A stretch of 35,302 bases of DNA from contig JANYIK010000114.1 in NCBI GenBank assembly GCA_025362115.1, positions 1 through 35,302 on the forward strand, given 5' to 3'. Of the stretch, positions 27,319 through 35,302 are shown piece by piece. The notes below the pieces were generated by a model. The model was not told where the DNA came from. It ran no database searches and saw only the letters and a list, made by a program, of their open reading frames with translations. Every line of letters starts with the position of its first letter. Positions within the stretch are counted from its first letter, which is position 1. This stretch comes from Methylophilaceae bacterium (GTDB taxonomy: Bacteria; Pseudomonadota; Gammaproteobacteria; Burkholderiales; Methylophilaceae). The position numbers were made by a program, and so were the translations under genes.

Positions 27319-28845
27319 TTAACCCAAAAACAACTTGTATGCAGGGTTGTTACTTTCATCCCAGTACACATAACCGAGTTGTTTCAGAAACGCCTTAAAT
27401 TCTTTTTTATCACTTTCGGGCACTTGCATTCCCACCAGAACCCGTCCGTAATCCGCACCGTGGTTGCGATAGTGGAATAGTGAAATGTTCCAACCGCTAC
27501 TCATATGTTCCAGAAATCGCATCAAAGCACCAGGGCGCTCGGGGAATTCAAAGCGATATACCAGTTCGTTTTTGGCTTGTGGCGCACGTCCACCGACGAG
27601 GTGACGAATATGCAGCTTGGCCATTTCGTCGTCGGTCAAGTCCAGCGTTTCCAAGCCGTGTTTTTGCAGTGATTCCACCAGATTATGTGCCTCTTGAAGC
27701 TTGGTTATCTGCACGCCAACGAATACGTGCGCCTCTTTGGGGTCGGAATAGCGGTAATTAAATTCGGTGATGGAACGTGCGCCCAGTAAGGCACAAAACT
27801 TCTTGAAGCTGCCGGGGCTTTCTGGGATGGTAACCGCTAACACGGCTTCGCGCTGTTCGCCGACTTCAGCGCGCTCCGCCACAAAACGCAGACGGTCGAA
27901 ATTAGTGTTTGCGCCACTGGCGATAGCTATCAGCGTCTTATTTTTGAGTTTATGACGTATCGCATATTCTTTAGCGCCGGCCACGGCTAACGCTCCAGCA
28001 GGTTCCAAGATGGAGCGGGTTTCTTCAAACACGTCTTTAATCGCGGCACAGATGGCATCGTTATCCACCACTATCATGTCGTCCACGTATTCTTGGCACA
28101 GACGGAAAGTTTCTGCGCCCACTTGCTTAACCGCAGCGCCGTCAGCAAACAAGCCCACTTGCTCTAGTTTGATCCGTTTTCCGGATTTCAACGATTGCGT
28201 CATGGCATCGGCATCTTCAGACTCCACGCCGATAATCTTGACTTCCGGCCGCACACTTTTCACATAAGCCGCGATGCCCGCAATTAGCCCACCACCGCCC
28301 ACGCAGCAGAATATGGCGTGGATAGGTTCTGGGTGCTGCTGCAAAATTTCCAATCCTATAGTACCTTGTCCGGCGATGACCTCTGGGTCGTCGAACGGAT
28401 GTACATAGGTGAGTTGCTGTTCTGTCGCTAACGCATGGGCGTGGTGACTGGCTTCATCGTAAGAATCGCCGACCAGCAATACCTCAGCACCGCGCCGCTT
28501 GACCGCATCCACCTTGATGTGTGGCGTGGTAGTTGGCATCACTATAACGGCACGGCAACCCAGTTTCTGCGCGGCCAAGGCCACGCCTTGCGCGTGATTA
28601 CCAGCCGAAGCGCAAATCACACCACGTTTGCGTTCAACTTCAGTCAAATGCGCCATTTTGTTATAAGCGCCGCGCAGCTTGAAGGAAAACACTGGCTGCA
28701 TATCTTCGCGCTTGAGCAGCAATCGGTTACCTATGCGCCGCGACAATTGGGGTGCATTTTCCAAAGGACTTTTGACCGCCACGTCATAAACGCGTGCTGC
28801 ACGGATTTTTTCTGGGTAGTCGTTTTTCATCTGAGTGTTTTTCAT
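27319..28845 (-). CDS. ilvA: Threonine ammonia-lyase, biosynthetic
   Basis: KREDMQPVFSFKLRGAYNKM PLP Lys motif, two C-terminal ACT-like regulatory domains. Confidence 0.96.
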   Translation of the reverse strand: MKNTQMKNDYPEKIRAARVYDVAVKSPLENAPQLSRRIGNRLLLKREDMQPVFSFKLRGAYNKMAHLTEVERKRGVICASAGNHAQGVALAAQKLGCRAVIVMPTTTPHIKVDAVKRRGAEVLLVGDSYDEASHHAHALATEQQLTYVHPFDDPEVIAGQGTIGLEILQQHPEPIHAIFCCVGGGGLIAGIAAYVKSVRPEVKIIGVESEDADAMTQSLKSGKRIKLEQVGLFADGAAVKQVGAETFRLCQEYVDDMIVVDNDAICAAIKDVFEETRSILEPAGALAVAGAKEYAIRHKLKNKTLIAIASGANTNFDRLRFVAERAEVGEQREAVLAVTIPESPGSFKKFCALLGARSITEFNYRYSDPKEAHVFVGVQITKLQEAHNLVESLQKHGLETLDLTDDEMAKLHIRHLVGGRAPQAKNELVYRFEFPERPGALMRFLEHMSSGWNISLFHYRNHGADYGRVLVGMQVPESDKKEFKAFLKQLGYVYWDESNNPAYKLFLG

Positions 28846-28922
28846 ATCAACTCGGGGCGTGTATTATTGATGCCTAGGTATTGCAATTATAAAGAAAACG
28901 ATAGCTCTTAAGGATTAAGAAC

Positions 28923-29579
28923 ATGGCAACACAAGACGAATTAAAACAACAAGTGGCAAAAGCTGCTGTGGCTTATGTCAAAAGTGGCATCATAGGCGTA
29001 GGCACTGGGTCCACCGCCAATTTTTTCATTGAAGAATTAGCCAAGGTTAAACATAAGATTGACGGCGCGGTCGCCAGCTCTGAAGCCACAGCACAGCGTT
29101 TACGCGCTCACGGCATTGAAGTGTATGACTTGAACAGCGTCAATGGCATGGAAATCTACGTGGATGGTGCCGACGAAGTGACCGAGCATTTCCACATGCT
29201 CAAAGGTGGTGGCGGTGCGTTGACCCGTGAAAAAATCGTGGCAGCCTGCGCCGACAAGTTTATTTGTATCGTGGATGGCAGTAAACTGGTGCCAGTGATG
29301 GGCAAATTTCCGTTGCCGGTGGAAGTGCTGCCTATGGCACGCAGTCATGTGGCACGTCAATTGGTCAAGCTAGGCGGGCAGCCAGTGTTGCGTGATTTCA
29401 CCACCGATAACGGCAATCTCATTCTCGACGTGCATAACCTGAATATCGTTGATCCTGTGGCACTAGAAGCCAAAATCAACCAAATCGTCGGCGTGGTCAC
29501 CAATGGCTTATTTGCTGCGCGTCCTGCTGATATTGTATTACTGGCTACACAAGAGGGTGTAAAAACACTCACGCGGTAA
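28923..29579 (+). CDS. rpiA: Ribose-5-phosphate isomerase A
   Basis: [38 protein letters not shown]. Confidence 0.97.
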   Translation: MATQDELKQQVAKAAVAYVKSGIIGVGTGSTANFFIEELAKVKHKIDGAVASSEATAQRLRAHGIEVYDLNSVNGMEIYVDGADEVTEHFHMLKGGGGALTREKIVAACADKFICIVDGSKLVPVMGKFPLPVEVLPMARSHVARQLVKLGGQPVLRDFTTDNGNLILDVHNLNIVDPVALEAKINQIVGVVTNGLFAARPADIVLLATQEGVKTLTR

Positions 29580-29642
29580 CAATAACTTAATAAAGCTGCA
29601 ATAAACTAGCCGACTTAACCCTTGGCTTAAAGGATATAGTCC

Positions 29643-30347
29643 ATGCAAACCGAACATACATTCAAGCAATACGACACCGAACTGGAAGCCGTGCGCGCCA
29701 AAGTGCTACAAATGGGCGGGCTGGTGGAGGAGCAAATCACCAACGCAGTTGAAGCGCTTGCCAGCGCCAACATGCAGCTGGCCGACCAAGTAATAGAACG
29801 CGATCATGAGGTTAATGGTCTGGAAGTTTCTGTGGATGTGGATTGCAGCCGCATCATCGCACGTCGCCAACCAGCGGCAGGTGATCTACGCATGATCATG
29901 ATGATAGTGAAAACCATCACCGACTTGGAGCGTATTGGTGACGAGGCCACCAAAATTGCCCGCGTGGCTAAACGTATTCACGAGACTGACCGAATGGCTA
30001 CGCCACGATTTAAGGAAATCAAACGCATGTCGGAGCAAGTGCGTGACATGCTACGCATCTCGCTGGATGCCTTTGCCCGTCTTGATGTTAGCCGTACTGT
30101 AGAAGTGGCACGCCAAGACATGCAGGTGGATGATGACTTCCGTGGTGTGATACGTCAACTTATCACCTTTATGCTGGAAGATCCCCGCACCATATCCATG
30201 TCATTAGAGGTGCTGTTCGTTGCTAAAGCTATAGAACGCATTGGTGATCACGCCAAAAACATCGCGGAATATGTGGTGTATATGGTCAAGGGCAAGGACG
30301 TGCGTCACGTCAGTATGCAAGAAATGGAAAACGAAACACTCAATTAA
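29643..30347 (+). CDS. phoU: Phosphate signalling/transport regulator PhoU
   Basis: RRQPAAGDLRMIMMIVKTITDLERIGDEATKIA and AIERIGDHAKNIAEYVVYMVKGKDVRH repeats. Confidence 0.96.
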   Translation: MQTEHTFKQYDTELEAVRAKVLQMGGLVEEQITNAVEALASANMQLADQVIERDHEVNGLEVSVDVDCSRIIARRQPAAGDLRMIMMIVKTITDLERIGDEATKIARVAKRIHETDRMATPRFKEIKRMSEQVRDMLRISLDAFARLDVSRTVEVARQDMQVDDDFRGVIRQLITFMLEDPRTISMSLEVLFVAKAIERIGDHAKNIAEYVVYMVKGKDVRHVSMQEMENETLN

Positions 30348-30354
30348 CTTTTTG

Positions 30355-31848
30355 ATGAGTCTTGCTCAAGCTCCCGTAGAGATAGCCGCTGTTGATTTAG
30401 GTTCTAACAGTTTTCGCCTACAAGTGGCGCGTATGGCTGACGACCACTTGTTTATGCATGATTCATTGCGTGAAATGGTGCGTTTAGGTGCAGGTCTCAA
30501 CAAAGATAAGTTTCTCGAAGTTGACACCATAGACCGCGCAGTGGAATCCTTACGGCGTTTTGGTGAGCGCCTGCGCGGCTTTGACCCGCACAACGTGCGC
30601 GCCGTCGCCACCAACACCTTTCGCGTTGCCCGCAACTCTCCTGAACTGCTCGCGCGTGCGCAGGAAGCGTTGGGTTTCCCCATCGAAATCATCGCCGGAC
30701 GCGAAGAAGCACGCATGATCTTCATTGGCGTATCGCATGATTTGCAACCATACTCCGGCAAACGCTTGGTCATAGACATAGGTGGGGGCTCCACCGAATT
30801 CGTTATTGGACAGGGCTTTGAGCCCAGCGATACGGAAAGCCTATACATGGGTTGCGTGAGCTACAGCCTGCGCTTTTTTGAGGATGGCAAACTTTCCGAA
30901 GGTAACCTCAAGCGCGCAGAAATTGCCGCTCGCTCGGAAATTCAAGGCATACGCCGTAGTTTCTGCGCTGAGCGCTGGGATGAAGCGGTTGGCTCAGCTG
31001 GTACCGCACGCACCCTCAGTCAAGTGTTGCAGGCAAACGGCTTGTCGAAAGATGGTAGCATCACCCGAGCCGGACTCTTTGAGTTAAAAAATCTGCTCAT
31101 TCAAGCTAAAGACATCAAAAATCTACAGCTGCCGGGACTGAGTGCTGATCGCGCACCCGTTATCACTGGCGGTTTTTGCATCTTACTGGGAGCCTTTGCC
31201 GAATTGGGTATTGAGCGAATGGCGGTATCTGAGAGCGGGCTACGCCAAGGTGTTTTGTACGAGTTACTCGGACGTATCCAACATCACGACACGCGTGAAT
31301 CTACGGTGCGCCAGTTTATGCGCCGCTATCACGTAGATGCATCACAAGCCAAACGTGTGCAAGTCTTGGCACTTAGCTTGTTGCAATCACTCGAGTCACA
31401 ATTAAGTATGGAAGTGGAAATCGCTTCACATTACCTTATTTGGGCTAGTTTATTGCATGAAATCGGGGTCACCATCGCTCACACCGGCTACCATAAACAT
31501 TCTGCTTACATTGTTGAAAATGCCGACATGCCTGGTTTTTCCAAGATGGAGCAGCAAATGCTGGGCTTGTTGCTGCGCGCGCAACGGCGTTCCCTTACCA
31601 AACTATCACTACCTCCAGTGCATGACGATCGCATCAAGTTAATTATGGTGCTGCGCTTGGCAGTGTTGTTCCAGCGTAACCGCATGGAGCTGGTGATTCC
31701 CAACCTCAAGCTTGCACTGAATGATGATCAGTTTGAACTCAAGTTACCCGCAGACTGGCTCTCACAAAACCCGCTAACCGAGGCCGAGTTAGAGGCGGAG
31801 ATTGGGTTCTGGAAGGACGCAGGAGTAACGCTTAAAGTTCAGGTTTAG
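30355..31848 (+). CDS. ppx: Exopolyphosphatase (Ppx/GppA family)
   Basis: AAVDLGSNSFRLQVARM, VIDIGGGSTEFVIG; C-terminal HD-like region; ATG at 30355 avoids the overlap with phoU. Confidence 0.93.
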   Translation: MSLAQAPVEIAAVDLGSNSFRLQVARMADDHLFMHDSLREMVRLGAGLNKDKFLEVDTIDRAVESLRRFGERLRGFDPHNVRAVATNTFRVARNSPELLARAQEALGFPIEIIAGREEARMIFIGVSHDLQPYSGKRLVIDIGGGSTEFVIGQGFEPSDTESLYMGCVSYSLRFFEDGKLSEGNLKRAEIAARSEIQGIRRSFCAERWDEAVGSAGTARTLSQVLQANGLSKDGSITRAGLFELKNLLIQAKDIKNLQLPGLSADRAPVITGGFCILLGAFAELGIERMAVSESGLRQGVLYELLGRIQHHDTRESTVRQFMRRYHVDASQAKRVQVLALSLLQSLESQLSMEVEIASHYLIWASLLHEIGVTIAHTGYHKHSAYIVENADMPGFSKMEQQMLGLLLRAQRRSLTKLSLPPVHDDRIKLIMVLRLAVLFQRNRMELVIPNLKLALNDDQFELKLPADWLSQNPLTEAELEAEIGFWKDAGVTLKVQV

Positions 31849-33130
31849 CACGTTGTAGTGCCGCCGCAAAGAAACCATCCGTACCATGTGTTTGCGGTAG
31901 TAGTGTCAACGTCTCTCCTGTATCCAATGTCACGTGCTGCTGCGCTAAAATCTCTGCCGCATTGAGCATTGTGAAGTCAGGATGCGCCACTAGAAACGCA
32001 TCTACAATTTCTTGATTTTCTTCTTTGAGCAGACTGCATGTGGCATACACCAAGCGTCCACCGGCTTTGACCAGTTTGGCGGCAGCAGCGAGAATATTGC
32101 TTTGTTTTACCACTAACTCGGAAATATCGCGCGGTGATTGTTTCCAGCGCAGGTCCGGGTTACGGCGCAAGGTACCGAGGCCGCTACAAGGGGCATCCAC
32201 CAGCACACGGTCAAATTTACCTGCCAGCCGCTTGAGCTTTTGGTCGCGTTCGTTGGCGATGAGTTGCGGGTGGATGTTGGATAAGCCAGAACGCGCTAAT
32301 CGTGGTTTTAAGTTACCTAATCGTCTCTCGGATACGTCAAATGCGTACAGTCGGCCTGTGTTTGCCATGAGCGCACCCAAGGCCAGTGTCTTGCCACCCG
32401 CACCGGCGCAAAAATCAGCCACCATCTCGCTGCGTCTTGGGGCAACCAGCAACGCCAATAATTGGCTACCTTCATCTTGCACTTCCACTACACCTTTGGT
32501 GAACAGCACGTGCTTATTCAGCGCGATTTTGTTTTTTAAGCGCACACCATCGGGCGAGTAGGGTGTGGCTTCAGCGGCGATACCTTCTTTCTCAAACAAC
32601 GCCAGCACGGCTTCGCGCTGACCATTCAGCCGATTCACACGTAAATCCAGCGGCGCTGGTTGTTGCAGGCTGCGCGCCAAGATGAGCGCTTGCTCCTCGC
32701 CATATTGTTTGGCAAGGCTGTCCCACAGCCAATCGGGCAAATCGGCCTGTACCGCGGAGGTGAGTTCGCCAATCACAGTGGCTTTAATTTCCTGCGCACG
32801 CGCGGCTTGCACTGGTGAGAGCTGTGCCGAGAGTTCACGTAAACCTAAACCCTGTACTCGTAACAACGACGCCATGAGCAACCCGAACGGCTCCTCATTA
32901 CCGCAAATTTGCATGAGGTAGCGCTTGCGTCGCAGCACGGCATACACTGCGTCGGCAATAAAGGCGCGGTCATTCATCCCTAGATCGTTATTTTCACGAA
33001 AATACAGGCTCAATTTGGCATCCGCCGCGCCACTGGGTGAAAGTGTGGTTTCTAGTGCACGGGTGGCATGGTTGATGAGGTTGCGGCTCATGTCCTGCTT
33101 GGGGGTGCTTTGCTGGTATTTTTTGGTCAT
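31832..33130 (-). CDS. RsmB/NOP family 16S rRNA (cytosine-C5) methyltransferase
   Basis: DFCAGAGGKTLALGALM, DAPCSGLGTLRRNPDLRWK, YATCSLLKEENQEIV; NusB-like N-terminal region; symbol left empty because RsmB paralogues are hard to separate. Confidence 0.92.
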   Translation of the reverse strand: MTKKYQQSTPKQDMSRNLINHATRALETTLSPSGAADAKLSLYFRENNDLGMNDRAFIADAVYAVLRRKRYLMQICGNEEPFGLLMASLLRVQGLGLRELSAQLSPVQAARAQEIKATVIGELTSAVQADLPDWLWDSLAKQYGEEQALILARSLQQPAPLDLRVNRLNGQREAVLALFEKEGIAAEATPYSPDGVRLKNKIALNKHVLFTKGVVEVQDEGSQLLALLVAPRRSEMVADFCAGAGGKTLALGALMANTGRLYAFDVSERRLGNLKPRLARSGLSNIHPQLIANERDQKLKRLAGKFDRVLVDAPCSGLGTLRRNPDLRWKQSPRDISELVVKQSNILAAAAKLVKAGGRLVYATCSLLKEENQEIVDAFLVAHPDFTMLNAAEILAQQHVTLDTGETLTLLPQTHGTDGFFAAALQRAKPEL

Positions 33131-34158
33131 TAGGGTTCTATCTTTAGGTTGCTGACGATAAGGTCAGTGACGCTTCCGTCTTTTTCGGTGACGCGGATTC
33201 TTACCGGCAAATGACGCTGGTCTATGGCCAGCCACAGCTCGGTTTTGGCATCGTTGTCACGGCTACTTTTGGCGATATGCCAAGTGCGCAGGGTGCCCAT
33301 TTTAGTGCTTAAACTGTCTTCACCCTCAAATTCATAGTTGTAGGTCTTCAGTTTTTTGCCATCAGTGATACTCAGTTGCATTTCATTGAGCGGTGGCGCG
33401 AACATGAATTGGTACATAAAGCTCAGTCTATCTTGGGTCGCTGCGGGTAATTCCACCACCTCAATGCGCTTGCCACTATCTAGAGTCGCTTTTTTGTTTA
33501 CCCAGTCAAAAGTGGCGATCTGTGGGTTCTTAGTGGTGATTTTTTGACGAAATAGGCTAGGTTGCAGGCCGGTTTCCGTGATTAGCCCTTCGCTGCGCTG
33601 GGCTATGGTGGCCGATACAAACAAAAAGGCTGGAATACTAAGTTCGCTGTTAATCAGGTAACGCCCGTTATCAAGTCGTTCAAAACTTTGTTTGCCACTG
33701 CCCTTACTGTCGCCGTTACCAGTGAATTCAATATCTACTTTTTTCGGTGGCGGCGGGATAGGTTCAGGCTCGTCTTCAATGATGGGTAGGGGTTCTGGCG
33801 CTTGTTGTATCGTTGGCGAAGGCTCGGTAGGTGCTTGCACTGTAGACGCGACATCTGCTGGGGCAACAGGCGGTGGCTTGTGTTCCATTGGGGTCGCGGA
33901 TGGTGACTCCGGTTTTGTAATTGCAGCAAGTTTGGGTGCTGGTTTGGGTTCGGGTTTGATCTGTGGGGATTGTAATTGCGGCGGAGCGGGCTTTACCTGA
34001 GGCGGCGCAGGCGGCGACGCCAGCGTTACTTGGATAGGGTCGTTGATGAAACTCAGCGTTGGCAACCAATTTGCATTGCCAGACACCAACAGCCAGTGCA
34101 GCAACAAAGACCCTATCAGCGCCCCTAATAATCGCCGGTTAATAACGCGGCTAAACAC
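33130..34158 (-). CDS. DUF3108 domain protein with N-terminal TM and long Pro-rich linker
   Basis: N-terminal hydrophobic anchor, about 100-aa P/A/K/E-rich linker, C-terminal domain similar to the adjacent DUF3108 ORF (YQFMFAPP...GKKLKTYNYEF...ELWLAIDQRHLPVRI). Confidence 0.8.
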   Translation of the reverse strand: MFSRVINRRLLGALIGSLLLHWLLVSGNANWLPTLSFINDPIQVTLASPPAPPQVKPAPPQLQSPQIKPEPKPAPKLAAITKPESPSATPMEHKPPPVAPADVASTVQAPTEPSPTIQQAPEPLPIIEDEPEPIPPPPKKVDIEFTGNGDSKGSGKQSFERLDNGRYLINSELSIPAFLFVSATIAQRSEGLITETGLQPSLFRQKITTKNPQIATFDWVNKKATLDSGKRIEVVELPAATQDRLSFMYQFMFAPPLNEMQLSITDGKKLKTYNYEFEGEDSLSTKMGTLRTWHIAKSSRDNDAKTELWLAIDQRHLPVRIRVTEKDGSVTDLIVSNLKIEP

Positions 34159-34162
34159 AATG

Positions 34163-34831
34163 CTACTCCACAGTCAGGCTGGTGATGACCTGCTCTATCT
34201 TGGCACCATTGTCGTCAAACATGACAATTTTGGCAGGGATGAAATGCCCGTCTATGGCCAACCACAGCTCTTTTTCTTCTCCACTATCGCTCTTGTTGGT
34301 ATTGGCCAGATGCAGGGTTTTGACCTCGTCCACCATCTCATTCTGACTAGCAATTTTGTATTTATAGGTGCGTAGCTTTTTGCCGGATGTGATGGGTAGC
34401 GTGATTTCTTCGCCTGCGGGTACGCGAAACATGAATTGATAGGCATAACTGGCAAGATCTTGCGTGCCAGGTTCCAATGGTGCGGTACTGGTTTTGCCTT
34501 TGTTGTTCATGGTGAGCATGTTGGTATTCCAGTCAAAGTCAGCGCTTACGCCCTTTTTGTCGCCTTGTTGCTGCTCAAAATGCTTGGGGACCAAGCCGTT
34601 GGCGCTTAATTCGCCTTCACTGCTGAGCTTGCGCTTACCCAGCAGCGCATATACGCCTATGCCGCTAGTGACGCTCTCGACACGGTAATTTTTCCCGTCT
34701 TGGGTAAAGGTTTCATTGACTGTGGCAAAGGGCTGGCCTTTACGCGTCACGTCATAGGTCACGGTGATTTTTTTCGGCGCGGCAAATGCCGAGAATGAAG
34801 CCAGCAACAGGAGGAGAAATAGTTTTTTCAT
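34163..34831 (-). CDS. DUF3108 domain periplasmic protein
   Basis: Signal peptide MKKLFLLLLLASFSAFAA; YQFMFRVPAGEEITLPITSGKKLRTYKYKI, ELWLAIDGHFIPAKI. Confidence 0.82.
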   Translation of the reverse strand: MKKLFLLLLLASFSAFAAPKKITVTYDVTRKGQPFATVNETFTQDGKNYRVESVTSGIGVYALLGKRKLSSEGELSANGLVPKHFEQQQGDKKGVSADFDWNTNMLTMNNKGKTSTAPLEPGTQDLASYAYQFMFRVPAGEEITLPITSGKKLRTYKYKIASQNEMVDEVKTLHLANTNKSDSGEEKELWLAIDGHFIPAKIVMFDDNGAKIEQVITSLTVE

Positions 34832-34855
34832 GTCCGGTTTAACGCTGGCACAGCT

Positions 34856-35302
34856 TTAAACGATGACCGTCTGTGGTTCGTTGGTATTTTGCGGGCGTAT
34901 CACCCCGATGCGCCGTACTTGCTCGCCTTCTAAACTTAGCTGAAGTGCAGCACGGTCTGCGTCCTCCGCAGCCACTATTACCACCATGCCAATACCACAG
35001 TTGAAGGTACGAAACATTTCCGCATCGGTAATGTTGCCCTGTACTTGTAGCCATTTGAACAAAGGTGGGATTTCCCAACTGCCGTTTTTGAGTTCGGCGG
35101 TGAGGTTTTTGGGCAATACGCGCGGGATGTTTTCGGTGAGGCCGCCGCCGGTGATGTGCGCCATGCCTTTGACTTTCATCGTATCCAACAACTTGAGCAG
35201 CGGCTTCACATAAATCCTCGTCGGTGCCATCACCACGTCGCGGAATGGCTTTCCATGAAAATTGCTATCCATATCAATCCCAGACATCGTAATCAGCTTA
35301 CG
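34856..35302 (-). CDS. purM: Phosphoribosylformylglycinamidine cyclo-ligase, C-terminal part (runs off window)
   Basis: APTRIYVKPLLKLL, GMAHITGGGLTENIPRVLP, FNCGIGMVVIV motifs of PurM. Confidence 0.95.
   Translation of the reverse strand, partial: RKLITMSGIDMDSNFHGKPFRDVVMAPTRIYVKPLLKLLDTMKVKGMAHITGGGLTENIPRVLPKNLTAELKNGSWEIPPLFKWLQVQGNITDAEMFRTFNCGIGMVVIVAAEDADRAALQLSLEGEQVRRIGVIRPQNTNEPQTVIV

Noticed and set aside
30241-30354. Extended N-terminus of the ppx ORF
   Set aside because: It translates out-of-frame phoU sequence; the ATG at 30355 starts at the conserved Ppx N-terminus
33692-34000. Gly/Ser-rich plus-strand ORF
   Set aside because: Antisense of the Pro-rich linker; composition is explained by the complement of proline codons
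1-35302. CRISPR arrays, tRNA/rRNA genes, transposases, integrases
   Set aside because: None recognised by reading; tRNAscan-SE, Infernal and a CRISPR finder would be needed to exclude them formally

Overview
The window is a gene-dense betaproteobacterial chromosome segment. It looks like Nitrosomonadales/Gallionellaceae, but that is an inference from gene content and order only. From left to right it carries: the 3' part of lysA; a small secreted acidic peptide gene with a bidirectional terminator; purU; ispH and a DoxX gene in convergent orientation; a compact operon with a formaldehyde-activating-enzyme (Fae) homologue, two small ORFs and a DUF1993 gene; an AT-rich acyltransferase-3/SGNH gene; a hopanoid cluster (hpnO, hpnG, shc, a squalene-synthase-like gene, and divergent hpnH); an A1S_2505-like small protein; mutY; the regulatory PTS block (ptsI, ptsH, EIIA-Man, rapZ, hprK, hpf, rpoN); the Lpt/Kdo block (lptB, lptA, lptC, kdsC, kdsD); thiO; a small islet with a 58-aa ORF and an RHH-like ORF; ilvA; rpiA; phoU; ppx; an RsmB-type methyltransferase; two DUF3108 paralogues; and the 3' part of purM. 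The most unusual structure is between ptsH and ptsI. Two tandem 32-bp repeats each carry a Shine-Dalgarno-like AGGTAAAA and an 11-codon mini-ORF. Both are chained through ATGA stop/start overlaps from ptsH to ptsI. Second in interest is the Fae homologue in an atypical operon, apparently lacking the proposed catalytic His. No CRISPR array, rRNA, tRNA or transposase was recognised.
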